Source of the DNA: Phycisphaerales bacterium UBA7812 | Lineage (GTDB): Bacteria; Planctomycetota; Phycisphaerae; Phycisphaerales; UBA1924 | DNA length: 30,092 bases | Assembly: GCA_002480345.1 (NCBI GenBank) | Contig: DLBY01000047.1 | Location: 1 to 30,092, forward strand | Direction: 5' to 3' | Shown: positions 1 through 9,704 of the stretch, in pieces | Layout: every line of letters begins with the position of its first letter | How positions within the stretch are numbered: the stretch's first letter is position 1 | Program-made: the position numbers and the translations under genes | The notes under the pieces: model-generated | The model's input: only the letters and a program-made list of their open reading frames with translations | Told to the model about the DNA's origin: nothing | Database searches by the model: none

Positions 1-1
1 G

Positions 2-934
2 GTGCTCAACGAGCCGCACGGGGTGTTCAACGACGATCCGGCGCTCTGGGATGCGTACCTCACCCAGGCGCTCGGCGTGATCCGCGCGAGCAACCCGGAC
101 CGCTGGGTGCTCGCGGGGCCTGTCCGCTGGAACTCGATCGCGGCGCTATCCTCGTTCAACCCGCCCCCCGATGAGCGCCTGATCCTCAGCGTGCATCACT
201 ATGAGCCCTTCGCCTTCACCCATCAGGGCGCGAGTTGGGTGGATCCGAGTCCCCCCGTCGGCACGGAGTGGACAGGCGATGCGTTCACCGTCGCGATGCC
301 CTGGGACAACTGGTCGTGGGGCACGGCCGTCACGCCCGTCGCGGAGGGCCTCTCGATCGACTATCAGCAGGGCTGGGCGGGTCTGTTCTTCCACCGCGAC
401 ACCCGTGTCGCCGATGCCCGCCGCGTCGTCTTCGAGGTTGATCGCGCGATGAGCCTGAGTGTCGTTGTGGGCAACGACGACGAACAGCAGGCGTTCCCCG
501 TCCAGACCGATCCGGGAGGGGGCGTGCAAGCCGTTGATCTCCCGCCGGGTTTCATGCCGATCGACCGCGTGATTCTCCAGAACGCGACGCCCGACGCCCA
601 GCAGCCCTGGACGCTCCTGTCGATCCGTCTCGAGTCAGGCCCCGCGAGCGCCGCGGAACCCCTGATGACGACGGAGCGCGGCGCCGTCGAGGCCTCGATG
701 CGCCTCGCCGCCCGCTGGGGCCGCGAGCGGGGCCTGCCGGTCCACCTGGGCGAGTTCGGGGCGTATTCCACCGCGGACATGGACTCGCGCGCCCGATGGA
801 CGCGTGCGGTCCGCGAGAGCGCCGAGCGGAACGGGATCGCGTGGGCCTACTGGGAGCTCGCCGCGGGGTTCGGGTTCTTCGATCCGCAGGCGGGCTCTGT
901 CCGGGCGCCGCTGCTCGACGCGCTCACAGACTGA
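2..934 (+). CDS. GH5-family glycoside hydrolase, 5'-truncated, with inserted domain
   Basis: This is the C-terminal 310 residues of a cellulase-like (beta/alpha)8-barrel hydrolase that would cleave beta-glucan-type polysaccharide, probably after export. The first visible residues, LNEPHG, hold the acid/base Glu (E4 of the visible part). HHYEPF lies at 65-70, the nucleophile Glu at 251 in LGEFGAY, and the substrate-stacking WAYWE at 281-285. All the catalytic landmarks of clan GH-A from strand 4 onward are therefore present. The upstream barrel strands and any signal peptide lie outside the window, so the GTG at position 2 is not the true start. Between HHYEPF and the nucleophile, roughly residues 90-215 form a beta-rich stretch not expected in the barrel, probably an inserted carbohydrate-binding-like module. 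The GH5 call is firm at fold level; the substrate is not known. Confidence 0.85.
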   Translation: MLNEPHGVFNDDPALWDAYLTQALGVIRASNPDRWVLAGPVRWNSIAALSSFNPPPDERLILSVHHYEPFAFTHQGASWVDPSPPVGTEWTGDAFTVAMPWDNWSWGTAVTPVAEGLSIDYQQGWAGLFFHRDTRVADARRVVFEVDRAMSLSVVVGNDDEQQAFPVQTDPGGGVQAVDLPPGFMPIDRVILQNATPDAQQPWTLLSIRLESGPASAAEPLMTTERGAVEASMRLAARWGRERGLPVHLGEFGAYSTADMDSRARWTRAVRESAERNGIAWAYWELAAGFGFFDPQAGSVRAPLLDALTD

Positions 935-952
935 GACGCCGGGTGGGTTCCC

Positions 953-1522
953 TCACTTGCGGAGCTGCCCGAACCGCCCCCAGGGCGAGCGATCGGTCCG
1001 CGTCCCGACGACCGGCACGAACCCCGAGACACGCTCCGCCCGCTCGACGGACAGGAACGCGTCGGGCGCGATCTCCGCGATCCGCTCGAGCAGCCCGGGC
1101 ACATGCCGCCGTCGGACGGGGACAAAGACGATCTCCGCGGGTCCCGACCGGTCGTGCCCGTCGATTCGGGTCGCGGTGTAGCCCGCGTCCCGCAGCACGC
1201 CCGCGAGCCCGAGCTCGGGTGCCTGGTTGATGACCCGGACGACGCGGAAACCGATCGCGAGGCGGTTCTCGATGGTCATCCCGACGAGGGTCCCGGTCGC
1301 GAACCCGCCCGCGAACGCGAGCACCGTGAGCGGATCGCTCAGGTTCCCAACGACCCCGCCGACCGCGAGGACCCAGATCAGCACCTCGAGAAACCCCAGG
1401 GCCGCCGATGCGACGCGATGCCCCGCGATCACCATGATCATGCGCACGGTGCCGATCGAGACATCGCAGATGCGGGCCGCGAAGACGAGCAGCGGAATCA
1501 TCCAGTCGGCGAGTTCAGGCAT
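953..1522 (-). CDS. UPF0316 / DUF2179-type membrane protein
   Basis: This 189-residue protein has an N-terminal membrane domain with about three hydrophobic helices (residues 8-90, with the conserved-looking DVSIGTVR stretch at 20-27). A soluble DUF2179 domain of about 60 residues follows (105-165). The layout and length match the UPF0316 family of inner-membrane proteins of unknown function. The chosen ATG is preceded by a GGAG about nine bases upstream. The frame stays open for another 66 codons upstream, but that extension is low-complexity Arg/Pro/Ala and was left out. It faces the GH5 gene tail to tail across 18 bp. The next minus-strand gene begins 288 bp upstream, so it probably has its own promoter. 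Its role in the cell is unknown. Confidence 0.8.
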   Translation of the reverse strand: MPELADWMIPLLVFAARICDVSIGTVRMIMVIAGHRVASAALGFLEVLIWVLAVGGVVGNLSDPLTVLAFAGGFATGTLVGMTIENRLAIGFRVVRVINQAPELGLAGVLRDAGYTATRIDGHDRSGPAEIVFVPVRRRHVPGLLERIAEIAPDAFLSVERAERVSGFVPVVGTRTDRSPWGRFGQLRK

Positions 1523-1810
1523 CGGTCGGGCTCCGGGGGGGGAGTAGCGCGAGAGCCCGTATTTATGGCGCGGTCGGGACGCGGGGCGGCCCGTTGCGCC
1601 GCCGGCGCCTGTTTCAGGCAGCGCGGCGGATGCTCGTCGCGGCGCGCGCAATCTGGACCCGCCGGGCCGCGGAACGCTCCGCTGCGGATGGGCCGCTCGG
1701 TATGCCGCGCCGCGCGACAAGATCGGGCCGGGTCGGGCGGCACGCGAGCGTCCGCACGCTCGAGGCGGTGTGCACCGCGTCGTAGCCGCGGGGCGGGATG
1801 CTGCGCCGGT
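1523..1810. other. Intergenic stretch, no gene recognised
   Basis: This 288-bp stretch separates the UPF0316 gene from the coiled-coil gene. It is very GC-rich and stays open in several frames, but the translations are Arg/Ala/Pro-rich with no family resemblance. I see no RNA gene. It presumably carries the promoter of the UPF0316 gene on the minus strand. Confidence 0.4.
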
Positions 1811-2212
1811 TCACCGCGTCCACCCGTTCTTGCCCAGCAGTTCGGCGGTGTGCCGGCGGATGTCGTCCACCGCGCCCAACCGTTCGCGCAGCAACTCGGA
1901 CGCCTCCGCGAGCCGCGCTCGATCGGACTCGAGGCGTGAACTGCACGCGTCGTCGAGCAGTTCCCCGACCGATTCGATCCGCGCCAGCGTCTCCTTCGCG
2001 AGTCGGGCGCTGTCCGCCGCGGCCTGCTCCAGCCGCGATGATTCGGCCGCGCGCCGCGTGCTGCACGCTTCATCGAGCACCGATTCGACGCGCTCGGCGA
2101 TCGCGCCGAGGCGGGCACGGGTCTGGGCCGCGAGCGTGTCGGCGGGCTTCTGCCGGATCGACGAGCGGGTGCCAGAGGACGAACGGACCTGAGAGATTCG
2201 CTTGGTTGGCAT
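1811..2212 (-). CDS. Small coiled-coil protein of unknown function
   Basis: This is a 133-residue hydrophilic protein I do not recognise. After a basic, Ser-rich N-terminus (1-25), residues 26-125 are a nearly uninterrupted Ala/Leu/Glu/Arg heptad-like helix containing two related segments (LDEACSTRRAAESSRLEQAA and LLDDACSSRLESDRARLAEA), which suggests an internal duplication. No signal peptide or membrane segment is seen. Two cysteines sit at equivalent places in the two repeats. The start is supported by a strong GGAGGGG five bases before the ATG. The sequence resembles helical accessory proteins such as methyl-accepting or DNA-associated coiled coils, but nothing allows a function to be assigned. 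Confidence 0.6.
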   Translation of the reverse strand: MPTKRISQVRSSSGTRSSIRQKPADTLAAQTRARLGAIAERVESVLDEACSTRRAAESSRLEQAAADSARLAKETLARIESVGELLDDACSSRLESDRARLAEASELLRERLGAVDDIRRHTAELLGKNGWTR

Positions 2213-2509
2213 GGGACCCCTCCGTGCGTCGCACCGAACGGGCGTCGGGACGCGACGGGGTCATCGGTGCGGAGCACGCGCGACTCGCGAGCCGGGGCCC
2301 GTCGGAGTTCCGAGCCGGATCGGATGGATCGTCCGCCGGGGTTGGTGGGGGCGGTCGCGGTCCGATAGGCGGGGCAAGGGCGGGCGTGGGTGCCCGACGA
2401 GCGTGCACGGGCCAATCCGACTGAGCCGTCCGTGGATCACTGCCGACCGTCGCCGGGCAGCGACATTCGCGACCGGGCGTGTGATGGCGCGGGTCCGGAT
2501 GAACGCTTC
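2213..2509. other. Intergenic stretch, no gene recognised
   Basis: About 297 bp between the coiled-coil gene and the GNAT gene. It contains the Shine-Dalgarno of the coiled-coil gene next to position 2213 and GC-rich sequence with no supported reading frame. I see no RNA gene or clear terminator. Confidence 0.35.
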
Positions 2510-3046
2510 TCAGCCCCGCGTGATCTCGTACCGCAGCGCATCGAGCCCGTCGCAGTCCTCGCGTCCGACGAGGGACATCCCGATCTTCTCGAGAACGCGG
2601 ACCGACGCGCCGTTCTCCGGCAGCACGAGGGCGATGATGCGCCCGAGGCCCAGCGTCTCGAACCCGAACGCGAGCGACGCGCGCGCCGCTTCGGTCGCGT
2701 ATCCCTTTCGCCAGTGCGCGGGCAGGAACCGGAACCCGACGTCGACTTCGTTGAGATCATCGAGGTGCTTGAGGCCGCAGAAGCCGATCAGGTCACCGGC
2801 GCGGGCGCCGGACGCCGGATCGTCCTTGCGAAGGAAGCAGCCCCAGCGCCCGAACCCATTGGTGCGAAAGTCGGGGTGTTGCTCGATCGCGTCGCGGGCC
2901 TGCTCGACGGATTCGAGCGGGGGCTCGCCGGTGTAGCGCATGACTTCGGGCGTGCTGTTGAGGACAAAGAACGACTCGGCATCTGCGCCGGTCATCGCGC
3001 GGTGGATGAGGCGGGGGGTTGTGGGGCCGGTGCGGTACTGATCCAT
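2510..3046 (-). CDS. GNAT-family N-acetyltransferase (RimJ/RimL type)
   Basis: This 178-residue acetyltransferase would move an acetyl group from acetyl-CoA to an amine, with the RimJ/RimL-type group (protein N-termini or small amines) as closest relatives. The acetyl-CoA pyrophosphate loop is RKGYATEA at 113-120. The adjoining strand and helix with PENGASVRVLEKIGM at 143-157 is the typical motif-B region. The N-terminal RLIHRAMTGADAESFF is the usual first strand and helix. The chosen ATG has a GAAAG a few bases upstream; a longer in-frame extension of 66 codons lacks family similarity and was rejected. It lies 17 bp downstream of the small membrane protein gene on the same strand, so it could be the last gene of the RNase R transcript. 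The substrate is not predictable. Confidence 0.85.
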   Translation of the reverse strand: MDQYRTGPTTPRLIHRAMTGADAESFFVLNSTPEVMRYTGEPPLESVEQARDAIEQHPDFRTNGFGRWGCFLRKDDPASGARAGDLIGFCGLKHLDDLNEVDVGFRFLPAHWRKGYATEAARASLAFGFETLGLGRIIALVLPENGASVRVLEKIGMSLVGREDCDGLDALRYEITRG

Positions 3047-3063
3047 CGTTCTTTCAGAATGTG

Positions 3064-3417
3064 TCACAAAGTGGAGAGCACATTTCTCACGATCACCCGC
3101 AGCATGAGCGCGACGAACGCGAGCGGGAACATGAGCACGAGGGGGATAACACCCGGGAGCAGAGATCGCGCCGCACTCGGCGATCGTTGGCTGAACCACC
3201 AGCCGAGCACCACGGCATCCAGGAGCACGACAAGCGTCATCCATGTCGTTACGAGCCCGGTTCTTCCCGGCGAGTAATCGAATCCGTTGCGGAATGTCGT
3301 GATGAGGAACGGCAACTGCAGACTCACCGCGGCGAGCCAGATCACGAGACCGAGAAACCGAATGCGGCGTCGAGAACTCTTACATTCCGAGGCAGGTTCT
3401 CCGGGGCCTCCGCTCAC
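3064..3417 (-). CDS. Small membrane protein translationally coupled to RNase R
   Basis: This 117-residue hypothetical has three predicted membrane helices: residues about 21-42 (IRFLGLVIWLAAV), 55-75 (VTTWMTLVVLLDAVVLGWWF) and 85-110 (LLPGVIPLVLMFPLAFVALML). The N-terminus is short and basic. The start chosen is the GTG at 3417, which overlaps the TGA of the RNase R gene as GTGA, a classic arrangement for translational coupling. No ATG is available in this frame after the RNase R stop. I do not recognise the family. Close coupling implies it is made in proportion to RNase R, but no mechanistic link can be read from the sequence. Confidence 0.65.
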   Translation of the reverse strand: MSGGPGEPASECKSSRRRIRFLGLVIWLAAVSLQLPFLITTFRNGFDYSPGRTGLVTTWMTLVVLLDAVVLGWWFSQRSPSAARSLLPGVIPLVLMFPLAFVALMLRVIVRNVLSTL

Positions 3418-5957
3418 TGTCGCTTGCCCTTCCCCTTCCGGTCGTCCCGGTAGTCCTTCTTCCCCTTGTCCCGGCGCTTGCTCTTCATGCTCCGGCGCTT
3501 CCCGCCCGGCATCTTCTGCTTGAAGCCCGCGCCATCGCTGTGGCCGAGCCCGCCCGCGTCGTCGCCCAGCGTGAGCTTCAGCCCGCCCCCGCCCTTGATC
3601 TTGCCCGCGGCCCGCCCCTCGGGGTCCGCCACCTGCAGTTCCAGCTGCCGGCGCTGCAGGTCCACCGCCGCGATCACGACATCGAACATGTCGCCCATCT
3701 TGTACGACCGGCCCGAGTTCACATCGACCAGCGCCCCCGTCCGGCTGTCCATCTGCCACTTCGGGCGCTTGTTGTCCCGCGTCACATCACCCGGCAGGTC
3801 TTCCTTCTTGATGAGACCATCAGCAAGATACTTGTCGATCTGCACGAACACGCCCTTGGGCGTCACGCCCGTCACGACGCCCGGCATCGTGTCCCCGATG
3901 TGCTTCTCCGCGAGCAATTGGAGCACCAGGAACTGCCGCAGCTCGCGCTCCGCGGATTCCGCGTTCTGCTCGGTCTGGGTGATCTGGTGCCCGATGTCGA
4001 CCAGCACGCTCTCCGGGGGGCAGTCCCGCTGGTCCGCGATCTTCTTGCCCAGTTTCTTCCACTCGCTGTCGTTCCCGTCCAGTGATTCGGGCCGCTTCGT
4101 GCCGTTCTCGGTGAACTTGAGGTACTGCGCGATCGCTCGGTGCACCGTCAGGTCCGCGTAGCGCCGGATCGGGCTGGTGAAGTGCGCGTAGGCGCTGCTC
4201 GCGAGCGCGAAGTGCCCGATCTGTGCCGGGCTGTACTCCGCCTTGGTCAGCGTCCGCAGCACCGCCATGTGGACGGCCTTCGCGGCCGGCTTGCCCCGCG
4301 TCGCGTCCAGCAGCCCCTGCATCTCCTCGCGGGTCGGCGCCTTGGGGATCTTGTACCCCGCGACGGTCGCCGCCTTCTGCAGGTGGTCCACATCACCCGG
4401 GACCGGATCGGGGTGGATCCGCCGGATCAGCGGCACGCCCAGCTTCTCGAACAGTCGGGCGACGACCTCGTTCGCCTCGACCATGAACATCTCGATCAGC
4501 TTGTGCGTGTACGCGTCGTCCTCCTGCTCCGCGTCGATGACCTTCCCGTCCTCGTCGAAGATCAGGTTCACATCGGGCAGGTCCAGGCTGATCATGCCCT
4601 GCCGATGCCGACGGCCCTCGATCGCGCGCGCGCACGCGTTCATCTCGCGCATCGTCGCGATCAGTTCCTCGCTGTACACCGGCTCGGTCTTCGCGTGCCT
4701 CTTCGCTTCTTCGAGGTCCCCGTCGATCAACGCCTGCGCCTCGAGGTAGGTCGTCCGCTTCCGGCTCTTGATCAGCGTCTGCTGCACGCCCTCGGAGCGG
4801 ATCTTGCCCTGCGTGTCGTACCGCATCCACGCCGTCTTCGCGAACCGGGGCACGCCCTCCTGCAGCGAGCAGATCCCGTTCGACAGGATCTCGGGCAGCA
4901 TCGGGATGACCAAGCGGGGCAGGTAGCACGAATTCCCACGCTCGTACGCCTCTTCATCAAGCGGTGAGCCCGCGGGGATGAAGTGGGCGACATCCGCGAT
5001 GTGCACGCCCAGTTCCCAGCCGTCGTAGCCGAACTCGGACTTGTCGAGCCTGCGGATGCTGATCGCGTCGTCGTAGTCCTTCGCGTCCGGGGGGTCGATC
5101 GTCGCGATGAACAGGTCGGTGATGTCCGCCCGGCGCGATTCGCCCCGCTTGTCGGCCTCTTCATCCAGCGCCGCCTGCCCCCGCTTCTCCCAGTCGTCGA
5201 TCTGCCGGTCGAACTCCCGGCTCGCCTCGCGGGCCTGGTTCACGCAGTCGTCGTCGAACTCGCTCTCGGGCAGCGAATACGCCGCGATCACCGCCTGCGT
5301 CTCCACATCGGGCTCGCCCGCCTCGCCCAGCACCTTCGTGATGACCGCCTCGGGCATCCCCCCGCCCTCGGCGTACTCGATGATCTCGAGCACCACCTTG
5401 TCGCCCGGCTTCACATTCTTGCTCGTCGCGTCGCGGATGCGGACCGGGTCGGTCAACTCCTTCCCGTCGGGATAGGCCAGCCAGGTATCCCCTTGCTTGC
5501 CGATCTCGCCCGTAAAGTTCGCACGCTTGCGCTCGAGCACCTCGAGTACCTCGCCCGCGAACTGCTTCTGCAGCGTGCCCAGGCGCTTCTCGCGACGCTG
5601 GTCGCGCTCGAACCAGATCTTGACGGTGTCGCCCGACAGCGCGCCGTTCGTCGCGTGCTCCGGGATGAACACATCCCCGTCCGCGGTCTTGGTATCGGGG
5701 ATCACGAACCCGAATCCCTTGGCGCTGCCCCGGAAGGTCCCGATCAGTTCCCCCTGGTTGGGCATGTGAGGCAGGGTGACATACCCGTCCTCGTCGATCC
5801 CCACCTTCCCCTCGTCGCGCAGCGCGAACACCGCGTCCTTGAACGCCTGCATCTCGTCTTTGAATCCCAGCTCGACCGCGAGCGGACCGAGTGCCCGGGG
5901 CTCGTAGGTGTGGTGGCGGAGGTGCTGGAGCACACGGTGTTGGATACGCAATGCCAT
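3414..5957 (-). CDS. rnr: Ribonuclease R (RNB-family 3'-5' exoribonuclease)
   Basis: This 847-residue exoribonuclease degrades structured RNA processively from the 3' end in the cytoplasm. Residues 1-65 resemble the winged-helix domain of RNase R. A cold-shock domain begins near GTFRGSAKGFGFV (73-85). The catalytic RNB domain contains IDPPDAKDYDDA at 287-298, whose aspartates bind the magnesium ions. Further on are HFTSPIRRYADL, characteristic of the family, and an S1 domain with GVVTGVTPKGVFVQI around residues 675-690. The tail from about residue 785 is extremely Lys/Arg/Gly-rich, as in other RNase R proteins, where it helps RNA binding. The length is close to that of the E. coli enzyme. The gene probably leads a transcript with the coupled membrane protein and the GNAT gene. 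Confidence 0.96.
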   Translation of the reverse strand: MALRIQHRVLQHLRHHTYEPRALGPLAVELGFKDEMQAFKDAVFALRDEGKVGIDEDGYVTLPHMPNQGELIGTFRGSAKGFGFVIPDTKTADGDVFIPEHATNGALSGDTVKIWFERDQRREKRLGTLQKQFAGEVLEVLERKRANFTGEIGKQGDTWLAYPDGKELTDPVRIRDATSKNVKPGDKVVLEIIEYAEGGGMPEAVITKVLGEAGEPDVETQAVIAAYSLPESEFDDDCVNQAREASREFDRQIDDWEKRGQAALDEEADKRGESRRADITDLFIATIDPPDAKDYDDAISIRRLDKSEFGYDGWELGVHIADVAHFIPAGSPLDEEAYERGNSCYLPRLVIPMLPEILSNGICSLQEGVPRFAKTAWMRYDTQGKIRSEGVQQTLIKSRKRTTYLEAQALIDGDLEEAKRHAKTEPVYSEELIATMREMNACARAIEGRRHRQGMISLDLPDVNLIFDEDGKVIDAEQEDDAYTHKLIEMFMVEANEVVARLFEKLGVPLIRRIHPDPVPGDVDHLQKAATVAGYKIPKAPTREEMQGLLDATRGKPAAKAVHMAVLRTLTKAEYSPAQIGHFALASSAYAHFTSPIRRYADLTVHRAIAQYLKFTENGTKRPESLDGNDSEWKKLGKKIADQRDCPPESVLVDIGHQITQTEQNAESAERELRQFLVLQLLAEKHIGDTMPGVVTGVTPKGVFVQIDKYLADGLIKKEDLPGDVTRDNKRPKWQMDSRTGALVDVNSGRSYKMGDMFDVVIAAVDLQRRQLELQVADPEGRAAGKIKGGGGLKLTLGDDAGGLGHSDGAGFKQKMPGGKRRSMKSKRRDKGKKDYRDDRKGKGKRQ

Positions 5958-6013
5958 GGCACAGGGTAGTGGCGCGGGCCGATCGGCACGGCTCCCGGCA
6001 CGCCCGCGATCGC

Positions 6014-6036
6014 AAAAGGCCCGGCCGTCGGGCCGG
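6014..6036 (-). terminator. Probable intrinsic terminator of the CNNM/CBS gene
   Basis: Read on the minus strand, right after the CNNM/CBS stop codon, is GGCCCG, a five-base loop and CGGGCC, followed by TTTT. The six-bp GC stem with a short T run fits a Rho-independent terminator and separates this gene from RNase R. Confidence 0.6.
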
Positions 6037-7065
6037 TCACACCCCTCGATGCCGGTCCCAGCGTCGCTTCGCGAGTTCCCGCATGTCGGTCACGGTGTCG
6101 GTCTCGTCCACGATCTCGTCACCCAGCAGCGACTCGATGAGATCTTCCAGCGTGACGATGCCCGAGAAGCCCCCATACTCATCCACGACCTGCGCGATGT
6201 GCCAGCCCTGCCGGATCAACTCGTCCAGCCCGTCGAAGACGGATCCCGATTCCGGGAGCGCGGGCATCGGCTGCGCCAACTCCCCGACGCGCGTTCCCAA
6301 TTCCCCGCGGTGGTGCGCCTCGCTGATCGCGAACCGCGCGACATACCCCGTGAGCTGCGCACCGTCCCCTTGACGGACCGGGATCCGCGCGAATCGGATC
6401 GGGTGATGCGCCGACATCGCCTCGCCGACCGTCATCTCCTCGGGCAACGAGAACACCACGGTCCGAGGCGTCATCACCTCCCGGAGCCGGATCGTCGACA
6501 ACGCCATCAGGTTCTGCGCCACGAGGTGTTCCCGCTCGCGCAGCACCCCGCTCGACTGTCCGAGTCGGATCGTCGCGATCAGCTCCGCCCGGCTGATCGA
6601 AGACTCCCCCGTCGGGCGGGCGACGAGCCGGTTGACCCACTCCAGGGGCACGATGATCGGCAGGCAGACCAGGATGAGGACGCGAACCGAGACCGCGGTG
6701 AAGCCCGCGAGGGGCTTCGCGTGCACCGCCCCGAGCGTCTTCGGGATGATCTCGCTGAACACGAGGACGAGCAGTGTCATGATCCCGCTCGCGATCCCGA
6801 CCGCCGCGTCCCCGAACACCGTCGCCGCCTGCGCGCCGACGCCCGCCGCCCCGATGGTGTGCGCCACCGTGTTGAGGGTCAGGATCGCCGCGAGCGGGCG
6901 GTCGATCTCGTCCTTCATGCGCCGCAGCCGCGCCCCGACGCTCGAACCCTGCTCCGAGAGCGATTCGACATAACTCCGGGGCAGGCTCAGCAGCGACGCC
7001 TCCAGCAGCGAACAGAGGAACGACACGCCGACCGCGAGAACACCGAAGAGAATGAGCAGCGCCAT
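6037..7065 (-). CDS. CNNM-domain / CBS-pair membrane protein (CorC/HlyC-like), short form
   Basis: This 342-residue protein resembles the CorC/YfjD group linked to magnesium or cobalt homeostasis. It starts with a CNNM (DUF21) membrane domain of about 170 residues: a first helix ALLILFGVLAVGVSFLCSLLEASLLS, then FSEIIPKTLGAVHA, the conserved SEIIPK motif. Two CBS motifs follow, the first near REVMTPRTVVFSLPEEMTVGEAM and the second near IAQVVDEYGGFSGIVTLEDLIESLLGDEI, which usually bind adenine nucleotides. The chain ends soon after the second CBS motif, so the C-terminal CorC/HlyC transporter-associated domain of longer relatives is missing. I prefer the ATG at 7065; a GTG at 7080 would add five residues. 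Neither has an obvious Shine-Dalgarno. Confidence 0.88.
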   Translation of the reverse strand: MALLILFGVLAVGVSFLCSLLEASLLSLPRSYVESLSEQGSSVGARLRRMKDEIDRPLAAILTLNTVAHTIGAAGVGAQAATVFGDAAVGIASGIMTLLVLVFSEIIPKTLGAVHAKPLAGFTAVSVRVLILVCLPIIVPLEWVNRLVARPTGESSISRAELIATIRLGQSSGVLREREHLVAQNLMALSTIRLREVMTPRTVVFSLPEEMTVGEAMSAHHPIRFARIPVRQGDGAQLTGYVARFAISEAHHRGELGTRVGELAQPMPALPESGSVFDGLDELIRQGWHIAQVVDEYGGFSGIVTLEDLIESLLGDEIVDETDTVTDMRELAKRRWDRHRGV

Positions 7066-7149
7066 CCGCGCAGGATACACCCCGACGGGCCGCGCGCCGC
7101 TCTAGGGGCGTTGCCCCGCGTGAGCGATCCCGGACTCCAGAAGACACAA

Positions 7150-7167
7150 CGCCGCCTCTCGGCGGCG
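7150..7167 (-). terminator. Hairpin downstream of the dockerin protein gene
   Basis: A perfect seven-bp stem, CGCCGCC / GGCGGCG with a TCTC loop, lies about 40 bp past the dockerin gene's stop on the minus strand. It is followed there by TTGTGTCTT. It is probably a terminator, but the T run is weak. Confidence 0.45.
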
Positions 7168-7209
7168 CTGCGTGCGTGAGATGAGCCGGTGCCGGATCGG
7201 CCCGCCCGC

Positions 7210-9156
<1,947 letters not shown>

Positions 9157-9704
9157 GATGGTCATCTCCTTGCGTACTGCCCGGCACGGACGCGTGCCCG
9201 CACCGGCTCGTTGATTGGGTGTCTCTCCCTCGGAGCCGCCCACACCGGCCGACCCACACCCACTCAGGCGACACCCACCGACGCCGCGCCCGAAGATCCC
9301 CGAAAAAAATCCACAACCACGACCCGCCGGAAGCCCGAGCACCCGCACCTCGGAGGTCTCGCTCAGACGCCCCCCGATCCGCATCACCTCGATCTCATGG
9401 AGTCCCTCGGGCGCCTTGAATCCGCGGCAATCGCGGGGTGCTGCACCGCGGGATGTCTCTGAACATTGCGACCGCCTCGCGACAACACCCCCGCGCGGCC
9501 CGCGACGAGAGAGCCCGGTGACCCAATCCCTGGTTATCGGGCGTCCTGATCGCACAAATCGGCACAGTCCACCCCGTTCGGGGTGGACAGGCTTTGGTCC
9601 GTGAGGCATGCTTCTGACCCGTCCCCCGCATGGGGCTCGATCGCGCCGTCCGTTCGGGGCCGATCGATCACACTGAGATTCGTCCGAGGAAAGAGGATCC
9701 GATC
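9157..9704. promoter_or_regulatory. Divergent intergenic region between two secreted-protein genes
   Basis: Roughly 540 bp separate the divergent dockerin gene (minus) and PEP-CTERM-like gene (plus). Apart from the Shine-Dalgarno sequences at each end, an A-run near 9301-9310 and the strong hairpin at 9567-9588, I recognise no gene or motif. Both promoters should lie here. Confidence 0.45.
9567..9588. other. Strong isolated hairpin
   Basis: A perfect nine-bp inverted repeat, GTCCACCCC / GGGGTGGAC with a GTTC loop, lies about 115 bp upstream of the PEP-CTERM-like gene. No T run follows on either strand, so it is not a typical terminator. It could be an operator or a structure in a 5' leader. 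Confidence 0.5.
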
